Assembly (NCBI RefSeq): GCF_002128425.1
Contig: NZ_NESS01000001.1
Coordinates: 558,001-622,000 of the forward strand
Direction: 5' to 3'
From: Gottfriedia acidiceleris
Lineage (GTDB): Bacteria; Bacillota; Bacilli; Bacillales; Bacillaceae_G
Length of the DNA: 64,000 bases
Position numbers and translations under genes: made by a program. Positions 59,954-64,000 of this stretch are shown here, piece by piece. The notes beneath the pieces were generated by a model, which was given only the letters and a program-made list of their open reading frames with translations, did no database searches and had not been told where the DNA came from. Every line of letters begins with the position of its first letter. The first letter of the stretch is position 1.

Positions 59954-60904
59954 TTAGTTTAATATTGTTACTTTTACTTGTTTTCTTCCGAAATTAATCG
60001 CATCTTGTTTATTTGCTACAAAGACATCAATTCGATTTCCTTTGATTGCTCCTCCAGTATCCCCAGCGATCGCTTCACCATAACCTTCTACATACACTTT
60101 ACTTCCAAGTGGAATTACATTTGGATCAACTGAAATGACTTTTGTATTTGGATTCTTTTTTAAATTAATTCCAGTAGCTGTAACCCCAGAACACCCTTTA
60201 CAAGAAGCTGTATATGCAGTAGCTTCCACTGTAACTACTTTAGAGCCTTTTGATTTTGGAGTAGATGCATTTTCTTTTGGTTTAGATACTTCTTCTTTTG
60301 GTGCAGGTGCACTTTCTTTTGGTGTAGATGCTTCTACTTTTGGTGCAGGTGCACTTTCTTTTGGTGCAGATGCTTCTACTTTTGGTGTAGCTACTTTTTC
60401 TTTTGGTGCAGCTACTTCTACTTTTGGTGTAGATACTTCTTCTTTTGGTGCAGCTACAATCTTTTGTGACACTGTTTCTGATGGCACATTTGAAGTAGTT
60501 TCTGTTTTTGTTGCAGTATTTGCAACTTCAGATGGAGCAATATTTTTTACACCTTCAAAGATTAATAGATTTAATCCAGGGTGGATAAGATCCGTATGTA
60601 AGTTGTTCCATTCTTTAATTTGTGAAACTGTTGTATTATGATTTTTTGCAATATCCCATAAAGTATTACCTTCTTCAACTAGATAATGTTTTTCTGGTGC
60701 AATCGTTAGTTCATCACCAGGATGAATAAGGTCTGAAGTTAAACCGTTTAACATTTTAGTATTTTGTACAGAAGTATTATTTGTACGAGATAGGTCCCAA
60801 AGGGTATCCCCTTTTTTTACTGTGATCGTTGCAGCCTGTACATTAGCACTTACAGTTACTGAGAGTACAGTAGCTGCTGTAATCGTTATTAATTTTTTAA
60901 GCAT
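59954..60904 (-). CDS. Secreted LysM-3D domain cell-wall hydrolase (YocH-like)
   Basis: 316 residues. A signal peptide to about residue 24 is followed by two LysM domains (ITVKKGDTLWDLSRTNNTSVQNTKMLNGL and YLVEEGNTLWDIAKNHNTTVSQIKEWNNL), a Pro/Ala/Lys/Glu repeat linker (about 145-225: APKEEVSTPKVEV and variants) and a C-terminal 3D domain with AYTASCKGCSGVTATG and the DTGGAIKGNRIDVFV motif whose Asp residues name the fold. The 3D domain is a lytic-transglycosylase-like (MltA) double-psi barrel. In B. subtilis such genes are in the WalRK regulon. Confidence 0.93.
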   Translation of the reverse strand: MLKKLITITAATVLSVTVSANVQAATITVKKGDTLWDLSRTNNTSVQNTKMLNGLTSDLIHPGDELTIAPEKHYLVEEGNTLWDIAKNHNTTVSQIKEWNNLHTDLIHPGLNLLIFEGVKNIAPSEVANTATKTETTSNVPSETVSQKIVAAPKEEVSTPKVEVAAPKEKVATPKVEASAPKESAPAPKVEASTPKESAPAPKEEVSKPKENASTPKSKGSKVVTVEATAYTASCKGCSGVTATGINLKKNPNTKVISVDPNVIPLGSKVYVEGYGEAIAGDTGGAIKGNRIDVFVANKQDAINFGRKQVKVTILN

Positions 60905-61197
60905 TTCTTTTACCCTCCATGTTCCTTCGTTTGCTAATTTAGACTAATCGTAACATAGATTTTCGAGAAAAAAGTAACAGGGAGATGATAAATCATTTAC
61001 TTTCACAGCATGTTTATTACAGTGATATATCAAAAATTATGGAATTATCGGCAAAAAAAGCATTTCTTCAGCCTCTTTTCAAGTTTAATCCCCCGTGGTA
61101 TTCGGTTCTAGCTCATTCTTTTATAGACTAAATGAATATTACAAAATATGACTAAAGTAATTACATAAGTTACATATATTAATTATTTTGAAGAATA
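60905..61197. other. Region upstream of the LysM-3D gene
   Basis: No gene. On the minus strand TGTAAT-N5-TGCTGT near 61000-61016 and TGTTAC twice further down resemble WalR hexamers (TGTWAH), but no full TGTWAH-N5-TGTWAH box is present. Confidence 0.35.
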
Positions 61198-61225
61198 AAA
61201 GCCGTCTCTTCATATAGACGGCTTT
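61198..61225 (-). terminator. Rho-independent terminator after the tandem PBP4 gene
   Basis: The perfect stem AAAGCCGTCT/AGACGGCTTT with an 8-base loop, 19 bases past the stop. Confidence 0.9.
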
Positions 61226-61243
61226 GTTGATCTTAGTTTTGTT

Positions 61244-64000
61244 CTATTTAAATGTAACTCCAGCTAATGCTACGCCAATTTTATTTTGTGCATCTGTAAG
61301 AGTACTTGAAGTTGATGTATACCCGTTCATTAGAATCGCAAAATACAGATGTTCACCATCTTTAGTAGTCACATAGCCTGACAGTCCGCTCACACCTGTA
61401 AGGGTACCGGTTTTAGCATGCATATTATTTTCAGCAAGTGTTTGTACCATTCGGTTTTTCAATGTGCCATCAACGCCTGCAATCGGGAGAGACTGATAAT
61501 ATACACCAAAATTAGGTTCTTTACTCATTCCTACAAGTAAAGATCCGATTTGGCGGGCAGAAATCATATCATATCTACTTAAACCAGATCCGTCTACCAT
61601 TCTATATGTTGGCTCAATACCGAACTTAAGTAAGTTGTCTTTAACAACTTGTACACCTGCAGAAGAGCTTCCTTCCCCTTTCTTTTCCGCTCCAAGTCGC
61701 TTTAGAATCATTTCAGCATAGAAATTGTCACTGTTTTTGTTCATATAGCCAAGAATATCCCTTAACGGAGGAGATGCTATTTGAGCTATTTTCTCACTTC
61801 CTTCTGTCACAACGCCAGTCTTTACCACTACTCGCTTATTTAATTTAATACCCTCTTTTTCCATTTCTTCTTTAATAATTGTACCTGCATACAAAGATGG
61901 CTCCTCTACAGCGATCTGTTCATTATTAGGTTGTACACCTAAAGGTAGGTCTCCTTTTAAGTGAATTATGTTCTTGCCTCGTTCTTTTTCAATTGCAAAT
62001 GTATTCTTTGCATCAGCTGATACTGTTTTCGATTCATTTATAATTTGCACATACTCGGTTTGAGGTTCTAAATGATAGGATACTTGTTTCCCCACTTCAC
62101 TAGGTTGATAGTTTACTAGAACTGAACTCCTATTAATTGATAACGCACTTATCGGGGCATTGTATCCATATGTTTCATCATCCCATGCCCATCCAGTTCC
62201 AAGTCGCTGTGAGTCATACTGGCTTTCATCAATTATAATATTACCAGTGATTTGAGTAATTCCTCTTTTCTTTAAATCCTCCACTAGTTTTGCAATCTTT
62301 GTACCGTCTTGTTGGCCAGATGGATCTTCTGACTGCAGTGTTGGATCCCCGTATCCTTTAATAATGACATCCCCTTCTACTTTTCCATGCTTATTTGGTT
62401 GCGCAGTTAAATAAAGTTCCGTTTTGAATACATAGTCAGAACCGAGTTCTCTTAGTGCAGTAGCTCCCGTCAAAAGTTTCATATTTGAAGCAGGCGTAAG
62501 TAGATCATCACCATCTCGTTGATACAGCACTTCTTCCCCACTCTTACGGTCAAGTGAACCAACAACTATACCTGTAGTTACACCTTTTAAATTTTCTTGA
62601 TCCAAAATAGGATCTATAATGGTAGAAAGTAAGAATGTATCAGCTATTGTTTGTGCTCCTTCACCTATTTGATTTGGATACTGGCTCAACAGAACAGCAA
62701 CCGCATCTTGAAATGCTGTGGCTGAAGATGATGTGCGAACACCGTTTAAGAAAATTGAAAACGCAAGCTTATCACCATTTTGATCTGTTACATAACCTGA
62801 TAAACTATTTACTCCGCTCATAGAACCAGTTTTGGCGTGTACATTTTTTTCAGCACTCGTTCCGATCATTCGTGATTTAATCGTTCCATCAACACCTGCA
62901 ATTGGTAATGACCGTTCAAATACATCCTTATACTCTTGTTTAGACACATAAGTTAATAATTGTGCCATTTGCTTTGGTGAAATTAAATCCATACGCGATA
63001 AACCGGATCCATCAACCTGTCTATAGTTTGTATCAATTTCAGCTTTTTTGAGAAATTCCTCAATAACGTCTGCTCCTGCATCAAAGCTCCCCTCATTTTT
63101 AGCAACTACTCCTAATGCTTTCAAAAGCATCTCCGCGTAGAAATTGTCACTTTGCTTATTCAACTGAACAATCAATTCACTAAGGGGTTTGGAGTTATGT
63201 ACAAGAATCGGAGTACCTGTTGTCATTTTAGTCTTTTCTACTTGCACTTTTTTCTTTGTTATGTCAATTCCTTCCGTATTCAAAGCTTTTTTCCAAACAT
63301 TACCTGCAAACAGAGCTGGGTCGTCTATCGCTACATCTTCAGTATAGGCCGATGAAAGTTTACCAATCGTACCACTAATAACAATTGTATTTGTTCCACG
63401 AGGTCGATCGATCGTAATGTTATTTTTGCTACCATCAACAATTTGCGCATTGTTTTGAACAGTTACATAATCGGTAATAGGATTCATCCCTAATGAAGGT
63501 GATTCACCAGTAGCACCATCTGGAGTAATAGAAAGACTTATCATATTTTCATGCACAGCTAATGCGCTGATTTGAGCATTATATCCATATGATTCATCGT
63601 CCCACATCCATCCTGCTCCAAGTCGGACGTCATCATAGTAACTATCATCTACTAATAGATCTCCACTAATGGATGTAATACCTTTCTTTGACAGTTCCTT
63701 TGCCATATTTTGCATATCCACTTCTGATAAGGATGGATCACCGTACCCTTTGACAATTACATCGCCATGCAACACTCCTTTTTTGTTAATTTGACCAGTC
63801 GTGAACACTTCAGTTTTAAATTGGTAATTAGACTTAAGTTTATCAAGTGCTGCTGCAGTTACAAACAGCTTTAAGTTAGAAGCCGGTACAAATGTTTTTT
63901 CCGCGTCGTATTGATCCAATATTTCTCCTGTTTTAATGTTATACACTGCAATTCCTGCATGCATACCGATTGTGCTTGAGTTTTTTGATAAATCAGCGAC
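61244..64000 (-). CDS. Tandem D-alanyl-D-alanine carboxypeptidase/endopeptidase (PBP4 type, S13), 5' end cut by window
   Basis: At least 918 residues; the frame stays open to the window edge (a further 12 codons before the first ATG at 63964), so the signal peptide lies outside. It contains two full S13 units of about 450 residues each. Unit 1 has ASNLK near 28-32, QSDNFYAEMLLK and HAKTGSMSG; unit 2 has ASNMK near 490, NSDNFYAEMILK and HAKTGTLTG. Thus the SxxK, SxN and KTG triads are intact in both. Each also has the WMWDDESYGYNAQISAL-type insertion. The enzyme would trim or cleave peptide cross-links outside the membrane. Confidence 0.92.
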   Translation of the reverse strand, partial: VADLSKNSSTIGMHAGIAVYNIKTGEILDQYDAEKTFVPASNLKLFVTAAALDKLKSNYQFKTEVFTTGQINKKGVLHGDVIVKGYGDPSLSEVDMQNMAKELSKKGITSISGDLLVDDSYYDDVRLGAGWMWDDESYGYNAQISALAVHENMISLSITPDGATGESPSLGMNPITDYVTVQNNAQIVDGSKNNITIDRPRGTNTIVISGTIGKLSSAYTEDVAIDDPALFAGNVWKKALNTEGIDITKKKVQVEKTKMTTGTPILVHNSKPLSELIVQLNKQSDNFYAEMLLKALGVVAKNEGSFDAGADVIEEFLKKAEIDTNYRQVDGSGLSRMDLISPKQMAQLLTYVSKQEYKDVFERSLPIAGVDGTIKSRMIGTSAEKNVHAKTGSMSGVNSLSGYVTDQNGDKLAFSIFLNGVRTSSSATAFQDAVAVLLSQYPNQIGEGAQTIADTFLLSTIIDPILDQENLKGVTTGIVVGSLDRKSGEEVLYQRDGDDLLTPASNMKLLTGATALRELGSDYVFKTELYLTAQPNKHGKVEGDVIIKGYGDPTLQSEDPSGQQDGTKIAKLVEDLKKRGITQITGNIIIDESQYDSQRLGTGWAWDDETYGYNAPISALSINRSSVLVNYQPSEVGKQVSYHLEPQTEYVQIINESKTVSADAKNTFAIEKERGKNIIHLKGDLPLGVQPNNEQIAVEEPSLYAGTIIKEEMEKEGIKLNKRVVVKTGVVTEGSEKIAQIASPPLRDILGYMNKNSDNFYAEMILKRLGAEKKGEGSSSAGVQVVKDNLLKFGIEPTYRMVDGSGLSRYDMISARQIGSLLVGMSKEPNFGVYYQSLPIAGVDGTLKNRMVQTLAENNMHAKTGTLTGVSGLSGYVTTKDGEHLYFAILMNGYTSTSSTLTDAQNKIGVALAGVTFK

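Noticed and set aside
60135-60641. 168-residue Phe/Gly/Ala-rich frame opposite the LysM-3D gene
   Set aside because: It mirrors the Pro/Ala/Lys linker repeats of a secure gene on the other strand.

Overview
The window comes from the chromosome of a low-G+C, endospore-forming Bacillaceae bacterium. The evidence is an alpha/beta-type small acid-soluble spore protein gene with a forespore-type promoter, the sporulation-type diadenylate cyclase CdaS, homologues of Bacillus catDE and ysaA, many GGAGG ribosome binding sites with TTG and GTG starts, and rho-independent terminators after most units. No tRNA, rRNA, complete insertion sequence or CRISPR array was seen.

Layout. (1) 1-8.2 kb: the start of an etfA-etfB electron-transfer flavoprotein operon, a catDE-like catechol detoxification operon with an Rrf2 regulator, an SASP gene, an LLM flavin oxidoreductase, small membrane and START-like genes, an exactly periodic hairpin array (6.3-6.6 kb), then cdaS and ridA. 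(2) 8.2-30 kb: mixed accessory genes. These include a GH3 beta-N-acetylglucosaminidase fused to a DUF4309-like domain, a hydrolase with a coat-like N terminus, a secreted coiled-coil protein, an XRE regulator with 28-residue repeats, a second phased repeat array (16.05-16.27 kb), methionine gamma-lyase, a two-component system, a G+C-rich patch with a group II intron 3' relic, a TetR/hydrolase pair, a Qnr-like pentapeptide protein and an RCC1-like propeller. (3) 30.1-41.7 kb: a sugar locus on the minus strand (ABC importer, GH13, DUF1861, GH130, MFS, ROK sugar kinase, ManA) with a divergent LacI regulator, a cre site and two matching operators 136 bp apart. (4) 41.9-43.5 kb: two orphan genes and a truncated phosphatase gene. 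(5) 43.6-56.7 kb: a molybdenum cofactor and formate dehydrogenase-like locus (fdhA, DUF1641, fdhD, moaA, moeB, moeA, moaE, moaD, moaB, mobA, moaC, plus mobB, modB and a MOSC protein). (6) 57-64 kb: a nitronate monooxygenase and three cell-wall genes (L,D-transpeptidase, LysM-3D protein, tandem-duplicated PBP4-type carboxypeptidase cut by the window edge).

How the genes work together. The ABC importer would bring in a mannose- and/or glucose-containing oligosaccharide. The GH13 and GH130 enzymes would split it by hydrolysis and phosphorolysis, and the kinase plus ManA would pass hexoses to fructose-6-phosphate. In the molybdenum block, MoaA/MoaC, MoaD/MoaE with MoeB, MoaB/MoeA and MobA/MobB make and mature the cofactor, FdhD sulfurates it, and FdhA uses it. 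The strongest unexplained signals are the 52-bp hairpin array bracketed by two identical outward-facing terminators, the GCAATTAA array with ~20.5-bp phasing, the beta-N-acetylglucosaminidase gene that seems to start at a non-AUG codon, a terminator hairpin that hides a ribosome binding site, structured leaders in the Moco/fdh block, and several small genes with good ribosome binding sites.
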